Positions 16,635 to 26,013 are shown, counted from the stretch's first letter. The stretch is 48,155 bases of DNA from an uncultured Craurococcus sp. (GCA_902805545.1 CADCTD010000124.1:1-48155), one strand, 5' to 3'. A program made the numbers and translations. Notes: generated by a model not told the origin, from the letters alone.

Positions 16635-17909
16635 GTGAGGCGGAGCGAGGCCATCCTCGAGCGGCTGCATGCGCTGCATCCGGTGGCGATCGACCTGAGC
16701 CTCGGGCGGCTGCAGGCACTGCTCGGGAAGCTCGGGCATCCGGAGCGGCGGCTGCCGCCGGTGGTGCATGTCGCGGGAACCAACGGGAAGGGGTCGACCT
16801 GCGCCTTCCTGCGCGCCGTCGCCGAGGCGGCGGGGCAGCGGGTGCATGTCTTCACCTCGCCGCACCTGGTGCATTTCAACGAGCGGATCCGCCTGGCCGG
16901 CGCGCTGGTCGGGGAGGAGGCGCTGCGGGCGGCGCTCGAGGAGGTGGAGGCGGTGAATGCGGGGGCGGCGATCACCGTCTTCGAGGTGATCACCGCCGTC
17001 GCCTTCCTGCTGTTCAGCCGGGTGCCGGCCGACCTGCTGGTGCTGGAGGTGGGCCTCGGCGGGCGGTTCGACGCGACGAATGTGGTTCCGCGGCCCGCGG
17101 TGGCGGCGATCACCTCGATCTCGATGGACCACATGGAGTTCCTCGGCGACCGGCTGGAGAAGATCGCCTTCGAGAAGGCGGGGATCATCAGGCCGGGCGT
17201 GGCCTGCGTGACGGGGGCGCAGGACCCGGTGGCGCTCGGCGTGCTCGAGCGGGTGGCGGCGGAGGCGGGGGCGCCGCTGCTCGCCAGGGGGCGCGGCTGG
17301 AGCGTCGAGCGGCACGAGGGCGGGTTGCGCTATGCCGATGCGGCGGGGGTGGTCGAGCTGCCGCCGCCGGGGCTGCTCGGGGCGCACCAGGCGGACAATG
17401 CGGGGATCGCCGTGGCGGCGCTCCGGGCCTGGGCGCCGGGCTGGCTCAGCGAGGGGGCCCTGGCGGCGGGCGTCGCCGGGGTGGACTGGCCGGGGCGGAT
17501 GCAGCGGCTCGGGGGGCGGCTGGCGAGGCTGTTGCCGGAGGGCTGGGAGCTCTGGCTGGATGGCGGGCACAATGCCGGAGGCGGGCTGGCGATCGCGGAG
17601 CAGGCGAGGGCCTGGGGCGACCGGCCGCTGCACCTCCTCGTCGGGATGAAGGGGACGAAGGTCGTCGAGGATTTCCTCCGGCCGCTGGTGCCGCTGGCCG
17701 GCAGCCTCTGGGCGGTGGCGGAGCCGGGGCAGCACCTGGCAACGCCGGTCGAGCGCATCGTCGCGGCGAGCGGCGGCGTGGCGCGGCCGGGGCCGACCGT
17801 CGAGGCGGCGCTGGCCGCGCTGCGGCGGGAGGGTGGGCCGGCGCGGGTGCTGGTCTGCGGGAGCCTCTACCTCGCCGGCGAGGTGCTGAAGCTGGATGGC
17901 AGCCCGTAG
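16635..17909 (+). CDS. folC: Folylpolyglutamate/dihydrofolate synthase
   Basis: A 424-residue Mur-ligase-family enzyme. The ATP-binding loop is VAGTNGKGSTCAFL (about residues 46-59). FTSPHLVHFNERI, LEVGLGGRFDATNVV and SMDHMEFLGD follow, then the C-terminal glutamate-ligase domain with WLDGGHNAGGGLAIAEQ. It adds glutamate to dihydropteroate and extends folate polyglutamates. The start is GTG 16635. Its last 43 bp overlap tail-to-tail with the convergent amidohydrolase gene, which is unusual in length but leaves both reading frames intact. Confidence 0.95.
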   Translation: MRRSEAILERLHALHPVAIDLSLGRLQALLGKLGHPERRLPPVVHVAGTNGKGSTCAFLRAVAEAAGQRVHVFTSPHLVHFNERIRLAGALVGEEALRAALEEVEAVNAGAAITVFEVITAVAFLLFSRVPADLLVLEVGLGGRFDATNVVPRPAVAAITSISMDHMEFLGDRLEKIAFEKAGIIRPGVACVTGAQDPVALGVLERVAAEAGAPLLARGRGWSVERHEGGLRYADAAGVVELPPPGLLGAHQADNAGIAVAALRAWAPGWLSEGALAAGVAGVDWPGRMQRLGGRLARLLPEGWELWLDGGHNAGGGLAIAEQARAWGDRPLHLLVGMKGTKVVEDFLRPLVPLAGSLWAVAEPGQHLATPVERIVAASGGVARPGPTVEAALAALRREGGPARVLVCGSLYLAGEVLKLDGSP

Positions 17910-18907
17910 AGGCGGGCGGCGGTGCCGTGGAACAGCGCGGCGCGCTCCGCCTCGCTCGCGCCCGCGGCGAGGCGCTTGAAGGCGTTCCAGAGCACCGGGT
18001 AGCTGCACATGCCCTTGTCCACCGGGAAATTGCTCTCGAACATGCAGCGCGCGGGGCCGAACGCCTCGATGCAGGTCTCGGTGTAAGGGCGCCAGGCCTC
18101 CGCCAGGGCGGCGGAGCCGGGCGGGATCGCGGCGAGGTGGAAGTCGAAGCCGTTCACCTGCATGGCGAGCCCGCCGAGCTTCACCGCCGTGTTGGGCAGG
18201 GTGGCGAGCGCCAGGATCGAGTCGCGCCAGACGGGGAAGACCTCGGCGCGGCGGCCGGCGAAGGGCCCCACGCCGAGCGGGCCGCCGCAATGGTCGAGGA
18301 TGATGGTCAGCTCCGGCACGGCGCGGGCGAGGGCGAGCACCAGCGGCAGCTGGGTGTGGTAGGCCCAGACATCGAGGGTGAGGCCGGCGCGGGCGAGCTG
18401 GCGGGCGCCCTCGGCGAAGGCCGGATGCCCGAGCGGGCCGGGCGGGGGCGTCACCAGGTTGGAGCGGATCCCGGGCGAGGGGTGCCAGGCGGTGCGGTTG
18501 CGGATGCCGCGGAGGAGCGGGCCGGCGACCGCCCGGTGCGCCTCGAGCAGGCGGGCGACGCGGTCGCCGAGGGTGAGGTCCACCATGCCGATGATGCCGG
18601 CGCAGGCCTCGGTCCCGCCATGGCGGCCACTGGCGCGGGCGGCGAACTCCGTCTCGCCGAGCGGGCGCTCCTCCTCCGGGCCCGCGCTGCGGTACATGGC
18701 GCCGCACTGGACGAAGACGGTCGCCTCGATCCGGTGGCCGGTGGCGGTGTCGCGCAGCAGGTCCGGGAGGAGGTAGCGCTCGCCGGGATGGTCCCAGAGG
18801 TGGTGGTGCGGGTCGATGATCGGCAGGCCGGGGTCGAGGATCCCCTCCGCCGTCAGGGCGAGCCAGTCCTCCCGCACCGCGACCTGGCGGGAGGGGGTCA
18901 GGCTCAC
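17867..18907 (-). CDS. TIM-barrel metal-dependent amidohydrolase
   Basis: A 346-residue amidohydrolase-2 family protein. The first metal-binding strand is [19 protein letters not shown] (about residues 29-47), and [14 protein letters not shown] follows. A later strand has [10 protein letters not shown], and the C-terminus carries [16 protein letters not shown] (about residue 296). Relatives include sugar lactonases and 2-pyrone-4,6-dicarboxylate hydrolases; the substrate is unknown. The GTG start overlaps the hisA stop (GTGA), so it sits at the end of the histidine operon where hisF would be expected. Its 3' end overlaps folC by 43 bp. Confidence 0.85.
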   Translation of the reverse strand: MSLTPSRQVAVREDWLALTAEGILDPGLPIIDPHHHLWDHPGERYLLPDLLRDTATGHRIEATVFVQCGAMYRSAGPEEERPLGETEFAARASGRHGGTEACAGIIGMVDLTLGDRVARLLEAHRAVAGPLLRGIRNRTAWHPSPGIRSNLVTPPPGPLGHPAFAEGARQLARAGLTLDVWAYHTQLPLVLALARAVPELTIILDHCGGPLGVGPFAGRRAEVFPVWRDSILALATLPNTAVKLGGLAMQVNGFDFHLAAIPPGSAALAEAWRPYTETCIEAFGPARCMFESNFPVDKGMCSYPVLWNAFKRLAAGASEAERAALFHGTAARLYGLPSSFSTSPAR

Positions 18908-19650
18908 CGGTTCGCCGGGTTGGACACCAGCGCCAGGGCCTTGGCCGGGTCGATGCGGCCGTCATAGAGGGCGCGGCCGATGATGACGCCTTCGATCCCC
19001 TCCGCGGCGACGGCCGTGAGCGCGGCGAGGTCGTTCAGCGAGGCGACGCCGCCCGAGGCGATGACGGGGAGGCGGACGGCGCGGGCCAGGGCGAGGGTCG
19101 CCTCGAGGTTGACGCCGCCCAGCATGCCGTCGCGGTCGATGTCGGTGTAGATGATGGCGGCCGCCCCGGCATCCTCGAAGCGGAGGGCGAGTTCCTGCGC
19201 CGGCATGGTGCTGATGTCCGCCCAGCCCTCGGTCGCCACCATGCCGCCGCGGGCATCGATGCCGACGGCGATCTGGCCGGGCCAGGCACGGCAGGCGGCG
19301 AGGGCGAAACGCGGGTCCTTCAGCGCCGCCGAGCCGAGGATGACGCGCTTCACCCCCTGGTCCAGCCAGGCCTCGACCGAGTTCATGCTGCGGATGCCTC
19401 CCCCCAGCTGCACCGGCAGGCCGGGGGTGGCGGCGAGGATCGACTGCACGGCGACCGCATTCGCGGGGCGGCCGGCGAAGGCGCCGTCGAGGTCGACCAC
19501 ATGCAGCCAGCGGAAGCCGGCGGCGGCGAAGAGCCGGGCCTGGGCGGCGGGGTCGGCGGAGTAGACCGTCGCCTCGCGCATGTCCCCGCGTTTCAGGCGG
19601 ACGACCTGGCCGGCCTTGAGGTCGATGGCGGGGTAGAGGGTGAGGCCCAT
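18904..19650 (-). CDS. hisA: Phosphoribosylformimino-5-aminoimidazole carboxamide ribotide isomerase
   Basis: A 248-residue HisA. The catalytic Asp is in [20 protein letters not shown] (Asp9), and the second half-barrel has [17 protein letters not shown] with the second catalytic Asp (about residue 130). Phosphate loops [12 protein letters not shown] and [11 protein letters not shown] are present. It isomerises ProFAR to PRFAR, the substrate of HisH/HisF. It lies 3 nt after the GNAT gene and overlaps the amidohydrolase start. hisF is not adjacent. Confidence 0.95.
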   Translation of the reverse strand: MGLTLYPAIDLKAGQVVRLKRGDMREATVYSADPAAQARLFAAAGFRWLHVVDLDGAFAGRPANAVAVQSILAATPGLPVQLGGGIRSMNSVEAWLDQGVKRVILGSAALKDPRFALAACRAWPGQIAVGIDARGGMVATEGWADISTMPAQELALRFEDAGAAAIIYTDIDRDGMLGGVNLEATLALARAVRLPVIASGGVASLNDLAALTAVAAEGIEGVIIGRALYDGRIDPAKALALVSNPANR

Positions 19651-19653
19651 CGC

Positions 19654-20220
19654 TTATGGCACCATGTGTTCCGTGCGGCGGCCGCGGCCGGGCTCCAGCA
19701 GCTTGTAGTAGTATTGCCCTGCGACCGTCTGGCCTCGCACCCTGGCATAGACCGGGTGGCTGCCCCAAAGCACGTAGCCGAGCGCCTGGAAGAGCGCGAT
19801 GGCGGTCAGTTGAGTCTCCCGCACGTCGAGGTTGAGGACGCGGTGGCCGAGTGCCGCGGCGCGTTCCTCGACCTTCTGGATCAAGAGGCGCGCGAGGCCA
19901 TGGCCGCGGCCATAGGGCGCGATATAGGCGTGGGTGAGGTGGGCGGAGAAGGCCTGGGCCTCGTTGTTGCGGTGCGGGCGGACGAGCTGGGCGCTGCCGA
20001 CCACCATGCCGTCGAGCCGGGCGACGAACAACTCCCGCTCCGGCACCAGGAGGACGCCGCGGAAGTGGCGCTCCAGCGCCGCGCGGCCCTGCGGCTCGAC
20101 CCAGCCGAAGCCGCCGCCCTCGATGATGGCGGCGTCCGTCGCCTCGCAGAGCTCGGCGATGTCGTGGTCGTCGAGTTCGGTGACGCGGTCGACGCGGAGC
20201 TCGGCGATGGTCCCGCTCAT
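19654..20220 (-). CDS. GNAT-family N-acetyltransferase
   Basis: A 188-residue acetyltransferase. The acetyl-CoA loop is IAPYGRGHGLARLLIQKVEE (about residues 106-125), followed by LNLDVRETQLTAIALFQALG, typical of GNAT motif A and B. The substrate is unknown. ATG 20218-20220 was chosen over the in-frame GTG 9 nt upstream because it overlaps the hisH stop as ATGA. The gene sits within the histidine operon between hisH and hisA. Its C-terminus YYYKLLEPGRGRRTEHMVP is basic. Confidence 0.85.
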   Translation of the reverse strand: MSGTIAELRVDRVTELDDHDIAELCEATDAAIIEGGGFGWVEPQGRAALERHFRGVLLVPERELFVARLDGMVVGSAQLVRPHRNNEAQAFSAHLTHAYIAPYGRGHGLARLLIQKVEERAAALGHRVLNLDVRETQLTAIALFQALGYVLWGSHPVYARVRGQTVAGQYYYKLLEPGRGRRTEHMVP

Positions 20221-20870
20221 GGTTCCCACCGGAGGAAATTGGCGAGGAGGCGGAGCCCGAGGGCCGCGCTCTTCTCGACATGGAATTGCGTGCCGGCGAC
20301 ATTGCCGCGGGCGACGATGGCGACGACCGGGCCGCCATAGTCGGTGGTGGCGGCGACCTCGCCCTCCTCCGCGCCGCGCAGCGCGTAGGAATGAACGAAA
20401 TAGGCGTGCTCGCCGGGGCGGATGCCATCCAGCAGCGGGTGCTCGCCGGGGGTGAAGGCGAGGGTGTTCCAGCCCATCTGCGGCAGGGGGAGGGGGGTGC
20501 CGTCGGGGCCGCGCGGGTCCATGGGCGCCATCTCGCCGGCTATCCAGCCGAGGCCGGGGGTCGTGCGGTGCTCGAGGCCGCGCTCCACCATGATCTGCAT
20601 GCCGACGCAGATGCCGAGCACGGGCACGCCCTGGCCGCGGACGCGCTCCTCCAGCACCTCGACCATGCCGGGGAGGGCCTGCAGCCCGCGCATGCAGGCG
20701 GCGAAGGCGCCCTGGCCGGGAAGGACGAGGCGGTCGGCCGTGGCGGCTTCCGCCGCGTCGCGGGTGATGGCGGCCTCCACGGTCTCGCCGGCCATCTCCG
20801 CCGCGCGGTCGAGGGCGCGGAGCACGGAGGCGAGGTTGCCCGAGCCCGGGTCGATGACGGCGACCCTCAT
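20217..20870 (-). CDS. hisH: Imidazole glycerol phosphate synthase subunit HisH
   Basis: A 217-residue class I glutamine amidotransferase. The N-terminus MRVAVIDPGSGNLASV is typical. The nucleophile Cys lies in VLGICVGMQIMVE (about residues 86-98) and the catalytic His/Glu in GTQFHVEKSAALGLRLLANF (about residue 194 on). It supplies ammonia to HisF for imidazole glycerol phosphate. ATG 20870 overlaps the stop of the DUF2628 gene. HisF, its obligate partner, is not in this operon and must be encoded elsewhere. Confidence 0.95.
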   Translation of the reverse strand: MRVAVIDPGSGNLASVLRALDRAAEMAGETVEAAITRDAAEAATADRLVLPGQGAFAACMRGLQALPGMVEVLEERVRGQGVPVLGICVGMQIMVERGLEHRTTPGLGWIAGEMAPMDPRGPDGTPLPLPQMGWNTLAFTPGEHPLLDGIRPGEHAYFVHSYALRGAEEGEVAATTDYGGPVVAIVARGNVAGTQFHVEKSAALGLRLLANFLRWEP

Positions 20871-21229
20871 GCCCGGGCGTCCAGCGCGCGCATCAGGGCG
20901 AGGTCGGCATCGCGCCCGGCGACGACGCCCGCCTGGCGCCAGCCGCGCCGGGCCAGCGCCGCGCGGCGCAGGTCCTCCGCATGGAAGCCGAGCAGCAGGT
21001 GCAGGGCGAGGCCGAGCGGCGCCAGCATCCAGGCCGGGGCGAGGGCGAGCAGGAGCGCCAGGGCGCCGAGATAGATCACCGATTCCAGCCAGAGGCGGTG
21101 GGCCAGCAGCCAGGGCAGGCCGAGCAGGAAGGCGAGCCAGGCGAAGCGCTCCGGCACCAGGGCAGGCAGCCGGGCCTCCGGGGCCGCGGGGTGGCCTTCC
21201 GGGGGGAGGTGGACGGTCCAGATGCGCAT
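20867..21229 (-). CDS. DUF2628 small membrane protein
   Basis: A 120-residue protein that opens [20 protein letters not shown], the hallmark start of DUF2628. Two or three hydrophobic helices follow (about residues 29-46 and 50-82) and then FHAEDLRRAALARRGW. The family is uncharacterised and regularly lies between hisB and hisH in alphaproteobacteria. Both ends overlap neighbours: the ATG overlaps the hisB stop and its TGA overlaps the hisH start. Its role, if any, in histidine synthesis is unknown. Confidence 0.8.
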   Translation of the reverse strand: MRIWTVHLPPEGHPAAPEARLPALVPERFAWLAFLLGLPWLLAHRLWLESVIYLGALALLLALAPAWMLAPLGLALHLLLGFHAEDLRRAALARRGWRQAGVVAGRDADLALMRALDARA

Positions 21230-21831
21230 CAGGCCTCCAGCACCCCCTTGGTGGAAGGGATGGCGTCCGGCGAGCGCGGGTCCGTCTCGACGGCCATCCG
21301 CAGCGACCGGGCCAGCGCCTTGAAGCAGGCCTCCGCGACATGGTGCGCATTGGTACCGGCCTTCAAGGTGACGTGGAGGGTGATGCCGGCATTGAAGGCG
21401 AGGGCGCGGAAGAATTCCTCGAACAACTCCGTGTCCATCTCCCCGATCTTGTCGCGGGCGAAGGGTACGCTCCAGGCGAGGAAGGGGCGGCCGGAGATGT
21501 CGACCGCGGCCTCGGCCAGGGCTTCGTCCATGGGCAGCAGGGCCTGGCCGTAGCGGCGGATGCCGCGCTTGTCGCCGAGGGCCTGGCGGAGCGCCTGGCC
21601 GATGACGATGCCGACATCCTCGGTCGTGTGGTGGAAGTCGATGTGCAGGTCGCCCTTGGCCTCCACCTCGAGGTCGAACAGCGCATGCCGGCCGAGCGCG
21701 GTCAGCATGTGGTCGAGGAAGCCGATGCCCGTCCCGGCGCGCACCTGGCCGGTGCCGTCCAGCGCGAGCCGGACGGTGATGGCGGTCTCGGCCGTGCTGC
21801 GGGTGATGGCGGCAGTGCGGGGGGCGGTCAT
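21229..21831 (-). CDS. hisB: Imidazoleglycerol-phosphate dehydratase
   Basis: A 200-residue monofunctional HisB dehydratase. Metal-binding His motifs are [26 protein letters not shown] (about residues 64-74) and the repeat [18 protein letters not shown] with [15 protein letters not shown]. It dehydrates imidazole glycerol phosphate to imidazole acetol phosphate. ATG 21831 gives the usual length; an in-frame ATG at 21843 would add four residues. It is the first gene of the minus-strand his operon and diverges from hslV across 124 bp that must hold both promoters. Confidence 0.95.
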   Translation of the reverse strand: MTAPRTAAITRSTAETAITVRLALDGTGQVRAGTGIGFLDHMLTALGRHALFDLEVEAKGDLHIDFHHTTEDVGIVIGQALRQALGDKRGIRRYGQALLPMDEALAEAAVDISGRPFLAWSVPFARDKIGEMDTELFEEFFRALAFNAGITLHVTLKAGTNAHHVAEACFKALARSLRMAVETDPRSPDAIPSTKGVLEA

Positions 21832-21955
21832 GGGCGCGGGCATAGCGGATGCCGGCCTTGGGGGAAATGGGGAGGTTGGGCAGGGGGAGGGTTCCGACCC
21901 CGCCGGCCGGCGGGGGTAGTTGCCCCGGGCGCCGCAAAGGCCCACATCCGCGCCC

Positions 21956-22531
21956 ATGTCGAATCACTCCCTCCATGCCGCGCCCGACCTCGTCGGCTGG
22001 CACGGCACCACCATCCTCTCGGTCCGCAAGGGCGGGCTCGTCGCCATGGCGGGCGACGGGCAGGTCTCCCTTGGGCAAACAGTGGTCAAGGGCAATGCGC
22101 GGAAGGTCCGGCGAATCGCCGGCGGGCGGGTGCTGGCGGGCTTCGCCGGCGCCACGGCCGACGCCTTCACCCTGCTCGAGCGGCTGGAGGCGAAGCTGGA
22201 GCGCTTCCCCGACCAGCTGGAGCGCGCCTGCGTCGAGCTCGCCAAGGACTGGCGGAGCGACCGCTACCTGCGCCGGCTGGAGGCGCTGCTCTCGGTCGCG
22301 GATGGCAAGCGCAGCCTGCTGCTGACCGGGCAGGGCGACGTGCTGGAACCCGAGGATGCCGTGATCGGCATCGGCTCGGGCGGCAATTTCGCCCTTGCCG
22401 CGGCCCGCGCCCTGCTGCCGGTCGAGGGGCTCTCGGCCGAGGACATCGTGCGCCGGGCGATGGCGATCGCGGGCGACATCTGCGTCTACACGAACGGCAA
22501 CATCGTCGTCGAAACCCTGGAAGCGGCCTGA
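21956..22531 (+). CDS. hslV: ATP-dependent protease peptidase subunit HslV
   Basis: A 191-residue HslV (ClpQ) with a 17-residue propeptide before the N-terminal nucleophile Thr18 in [33 protein letters not shown] and [14 protein letters not shown] are standard proteasome-beta-like segments. Two hexamers form the proteolytic core driven by HslU. ATG 21956 was chosen over an upstream ATG (21920) because the extension is Pro/Arg-rich and lengthens the propeptide atypically. hslU starts 1 nt after its stop. Confidence 0.96.
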   Translation: MSNHSLHAAPDLVGWHGTTILSVRKGGLVAMAGDGQVSLGQTVVKGNARKVRRIAGGRVLAGFAGATADAFTLLERLEAKLERFPDQLERACVELAKDWRSDRYLRRLEALLSVADGKRSLLLTGQGDVLEPEDAVIGIGSGGNFALAAARALLPVEGLSAEDIVRRAMAIAGDICVYTNGNIVVETLEAA

Positions 22532-22532
22532 G

Positions 22533-23858
22533 ATGAGCACCGACGCCGTCAACCTCTCGCCGCGCGAGATCGTCTCCGAGCTCGACCGCTACATCATCGG
22601 GCAGAATGACGCGAAACGCGCGGTCGCCATCGCGCTCCGCAACCGCTGGCGGCGGCAGCAGCTGCCGGATGCCATGCGCGAGGAGGTGGTGCCGAAGAAC
22701 ATCCTGATGATCGGGCCCACCGGCTGCGGCAAGACGGAGATCGCGCGGCGGCTGGCCAAGCTCGCCAACGCGCCCTTCCTCAAGGTCGAGGCGACGAAGT
22801 TCACCGAGGTCGGCTATGTCGGCCGCGACGTGGACAGCATCATCCGCGACCTGGTCGAGGTCTCGATCACCCAGACGCGCGAGCAGTCCCGCCGCGGCGT
22901 GCAGGCCAAGGCGGAGCTTGCGGCGGAGGAGCGGCTGGTGACGGCCCTCGTCGGCGAGGGCGCCTCGGGCGAGACGCGGATGAAGTTCCGCCGCATGCTG
23001 CGCGAGGGCCAGCTCGAGACGCGCGAGGTGGAGGTCCAGGTCGCCGACCAGGGGGGCGGCATGCCGATCGGCATGATCGACCTGCCGGGGGCGCAGGGCA
23101 TCCAGATGCAGAACATGCAGGACATGCTCGGCAAGATGTTCGGCGGCCGCACCAAGCCGCGGAAGATGACGGTGGCCGAGGCGCGCGCCGCGCTGATCAA
23201 GGACGAGGCGGACAAGCTCGTCGACCAGGAGGCGCTGACGCGGGAGGCCATCGCCAATGCCGAGAACAACGGCATCGTCTTCCTCGACGAGATCGACAAG
23301 GTGGCGCGGGCCAGCGAGGGCGGCGTGCGCGGCGGCGACGTCTCGCGCGAGGGCGTGCAGCGCGACCTGCTGCCGCTGATCGAGGGGACGACCGTCACCA
23401 CGAAGCACGGGCCGGTGAAGACGGATCATGTCCTCTTCATCGCCTCGGGCGCCTTCCACCTGGCCAAGCCCTCCGACCTGCTGCCGGAGCTGCAGGGGCG
23501 GCTGCCGATCCGCGTCGAGCTCGGCGCGCTGACGCGGGACGACATGCGGCGCATCCTGACCGAGCCGGAGCACTCGCTGATCAAGCAGTACACGGCGCTG
23601 CTGGGAACGGAGGGTGTCGCGCTCGACATCCATCCGGATGCGGTGGAGGCGATCGCCGACCTCGCCACCGACATCAACGCGAAGGTCGAGAATATCGGCG
23701 CGCGGCGCCTGGCGACGGTGATGGAGCGGATGCTGGAGGAGATCTCCTTCACCGCCAGCGACCGGCCCGGGGAGCAGGTGCCGGTGACGGCCGACTACGT
23801 GCGGGAGAAGGTGGCGCCGCTCGCCGGCAGCGCCGACCTCAGCCGCTACATCCTGTAG
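22533..23858 (+). CDS. hslU: ATP-dependent protease ATPase subunit HslU
   Basis: A 441-residue AAA+ unfoldase (443 in E. coli). Walker A is [17 protein letters not shown] (about residue 60 on) and pore loop 1 is [11 protein letters not shown] Gln/Met-rich intermediate domain with [16 protein letters not shown] follows, then Walker [12 protein letters not shown] and sensor 2 in [12 protein letters not shown]. The C-terminal SRYIL is the tail that inserts into HslV. It is translated right after hslV. About 30 nt past its stop begins a palindromic repeat that lies between it and the ABC exporter. Confidence 0.97.
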   Translation: MSTDAVNLSPREIVSELDRYIIGQNDAKRAVAIALRNRWRRQQLPDAMREEVVPKNILMIGPTGCGKTEIARRLAKLANAPFLKVEATKFTEVGYVGRDVDSIIRDLVEVSITQTREQSRRGVQAKAELAAEERLVTALVGEGASGETRMKFRRMLREGQLETREVEVQVADQGGGMPIGMIDLPGAQGIQMQNMQDMLGKMFGGRTKPRKMTVAEARAALIKDEADKLVDQEALTREAIANAENNGIVFLDEIDKVARASEGGVRGGDVSREGVQRDLLPLIEGTTVTTKHGPVKTDHVLFIASGAFHLAKPSDLLPELQGRLPIRVELGALTRDDMRRILTEPEHSLIKQYTALLGTEGVALDIHPDAVEAIADLATDINAKVENIGARRLATVMERMLEEISFTASDRPGEQVPVTADYVREKVAPLAGSADLSRYIL

Positions 23859-23884
23859 GGGCCGGCTCCGCCCGCATGGCGTCA

Positions 23885-23962
23885 GGACCCTGCTTCGTCA
23901 TCCAGGCCCGTCGCGCAGATTGCTCCGCTCAGGTGTCCCCACCTGGGCGGAGTTCGCGCTAG
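23885..23962. repeat. Dispersed palindromic repeat, copy A (ends GCGCTAG)
   Basis: This intergenic sequence aligns with the 47421-47464 part of the element at 47356-47464. Shared are TTGCTCCG, TCAG, TCCC, CTG, AGT and the terminal CTAG. Its core is a 14-bp stem with two G-U pairs: GCTCCGCTCAGGTG (23922-23935), loop TCCC, and CACCTGGGCGGAGT (23940-23953). The two copies differ in the stem with compensating changes. The left boundary is uncertain. The final TAG (23960-23962) is directly followed by the GTG start of the ABC exporter. Confidence 0.6.
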
Positions 23963-25705
23963 GTGGCCGGCCGGCTCGCCTCGCTCGGCCTGCTGCTGCC
24001 CTATCTGCGACCCTATCGCGGCAGGGTGGCGCTGGCCGGGCTGGCGCTCGTCGCGGCGGCGGGGCTGACGCTGGGGCTGGGGCAGGGGCTCCGGCACCTC
24101 GTCGACGAGGGGTTCTCGGCGGGCAGCGGGGCGGCGCTCGACCGGACGGCGCTGGTGCTGTTCGGCCTGGTGGCGGCGCTGGCCTCCGCGACCTGCGGGC
24201 GGTTCTTCCTCATGTCCTGGCTCGGGGAGCGGGTCGCGGCCGACCTGCGGCGGCGGGTCTTCGAGCATCTGCTGACGCTCTCGCCGGCCTATTACGAGCG
24301 GGCGCGGACGGGCGACATCCTCTCGCGGCTGACGGCCGACATCGCCCTGCTGCAGTCGCTGACGGGCTCGGCCATCTCGCAGGGCATCCGCAACATCCTC
24401 ACCGGCGGGGGCGCCTTCGCCATGCTGCTGGTGACGAGCCCGAAGCTCGCCGGGATCATCGCCGTCGTCGTGCCGCTGGTGGTGCTGCCGATGATCGGCT
24501 TCGGGCGGCGGGAGCGGCGGCTTTCCCGGACAGCCCAGGAGCGCGTCGCCGACCTCGGCCATACGGCGGAGGAGGTGCTGAACGGGCTGCGCGCCGTGCA
24601 GGCCTTCACCCATGAGCCGGTGGACCGGGCGCGCTATGCGAGGCAGGTCGAGGAGTCGGTCGGGGCGGCGCTCAGGCGGATCGGGACGCGGGCGCTGCTG
24701 ATCCTCGTCGTCATCCTGCTGGGCTTCGGCGCCGTCACCTTCGCGCTCTGGGTCGGCGGGCAGGATGTGATCGCGGGGCGGATGACGGGGGGCGAGCTCT
24801 CGGCCTTCGTGCTCTATGCGGTGATCCTGGCGACCTCCGGGGCGAGCCTCAGCGAGGTCTGGGGCGAGGTGCAGCGGGCGGCCGGCGCGGCGGAGCGGCT
24901 GCTGGAGGTGCTGGCGGAGCGGCCCGGCGTCACCGCCCCGGCGGCGCCGCTGCTGCTGCCGCCGGCGCGGGGGCGGATCGCCTTCGAGGAGGTGGTGTTC
25001 CGCTATCCGACGCGGCCGGACCGGGCGGCGCTCGACGGCTTCTCGCTGGCGGTGGAGCCGGGGGAGACGGTGGCGCTGGTCGGGCCCTCGGGGGCGGGCA
25101 AGACCACGGTGCTGCAGCTGCTGCTGCGCTTCTACGACCCGCAATCCGGGCGCATCCGGCTGGATGGCGCCGACATCGCGCGGCTCGACCCGGCGGCGCT
25201 GCGCGGGCGGCTCGGCCTGGTGCCGCAGGACCCGGTGATCTTCAGCACGACGGCGCGGGAGAATATCCGCTTCGGCCGGCCGGATGCCTCGGATGCGGAG
25301 ATCGAGGCGGCGATGCGGGCGGCGGCCGCGGAATTCCTCGAGGCGCTGCCGGAGGGGCTGGAGACGCATCTCGGCACGCGCGGGGTGACGCTGTCGGGCG
25401 GGCAGCGGCAGCGGGTGGCGATCGCCCGCGCCATCCTGCGCGACCCCTCGGTGCTGCTGCTGGACGAGGCGACGAGCGCGCTGGATGCGGAGAGCGAGCG
25501 CGCGGTGCAGCAGGCGCTGGAGCGGCTGGCGCGGGGGCGGACGACGCTGGTCGTCGCGCACCGGCTGGCGACGGTGCGGCAGGCGGACCGGATCGTCGTG
25601 CTGGAGGGCGGGCGGATCGTCGCCAGCGGGACCCACGACGCGCTGGTGCGGGAGGGCGGGCTCTACGGGCGGCTGGCCGCGCTTCAATTCGGCGAGGCAG
25701 GCTAG
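23963..25705 (+). CDS. ABC exporter, fused permease and ATPase (MsbA-like)
   Basis: A 580-residue half-transporter. A six-helix ABC membrane domain (about residues 10-310, with AYYERARTGDILSRLTADIA typical) is followed by a nucleotide-binding domain. That domain has Walker A GPSGAGKTTVLQLLLRFYD, Q-loop VPQDPVIF, signature TLSGGQRQRVAIARAI, Walker B VLLLDEATSALD and switch His in VVAHRLATV. It dimerises in the inner membrane to export lipids or other hydrophobic compounds. An in-frame TAG immediately precedes GTG 23963, so this is the earliest possible start. The Shine-Dalgarno-like GGGCGGAG lies inside the right arm of the upstream hairpin. The N-terminal tail before helix 1 is shorter than usual. 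Confidence 0.9.
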   Translation: MAGRLASLGLLLPYLRPYRGRVALAGLALVAAAGLTLGLGQGLRHLVDEGFSAGSGAALDRTALVLFGLVAALASATCGRFFLMSWLGERVAADLRRRVFEHLLTLSPAYYERARTGDILSRLTADIALLQSLTGSAISQGIRNILTGGGAFAMLLVTSPKLAGIIAVVVPLVVLPMIGFGRRERRLSRTAQERVADLGHTAEEVLNGLRAVQAFTHEPVDRARYARQVEESVGAALRRIGTRALLILVVILLGFGAVTFALWVGGQDVIAGRMTGGELSAFVLYAVILATSGASLSEVWGEVQRAAGAAERLLEVLAERPGVTAPAAPLLLPPARGRIAFEEVVFRYPTRPDRAALDGFSLAVEPGETVALVGPSGAGKTTVLQLLLRFYDPQSGRIRLDGADIARLDPAALRGRLGLVPQDPVIFSTTARENIRFGRPDASDAEIEAAMRAAAAEFLEALPEGLETHLGTRGVTLSGGQRQRVAIARAILRDPSVLLLDEATSALDAESERAVQQALERLARGRTTLVVAHRLATVRQADRIVVLEGGRIVASGTHDALVREGGLYGRLAALQFGEAG

Positions 25706-26013
25706 CCGGGCGGGAATCGTCCCAGGATTGGGGCGGCGGATCCCCGGTTGAGGCAGGCTGCGTCGATCCTCGAACGATGAAACGCAATGTTTCTCACGCC
25801 TGCGTTCAGGCCAAGTATTCGATGTACAGGACGTCCTGCATGGCATGACCCTGTCGGTATTCGCCGCTGAGGTGGCGATGGGGCAGGAGGCCGCAAGGCA
25901 AGGGAACTCCATCGGACCGGCGCCGGCAGGCGCCGAAACCCTTTGCCATGCCTGCGATCTTCAGCGGAAGACGCGCCTGCCCGCTTGCTGCTCGGACCGG
26001 AGAGGGACAAGCC
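25706..26013 (+). promoter_or_regulatory. Intergenic region upstream of DyP peroxidase
   Basis: This 308-bp gap contains no supported gene. It holds a perfect palindrome GAAAC-GCAAT-GTTTC (25779-25793) in a locally AT-richer stretch, and a 7-bp hairpin CGGCGCC-GGCA-GGCGCCG (about 25919-25936). GAGAGGGA at about 26000-26007 is the ribosome-binding site for ATG 26014. The palindrome could be an operator or part of the promoter, but no clear -35/-10 pair is visible. Confidence 0.35.
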
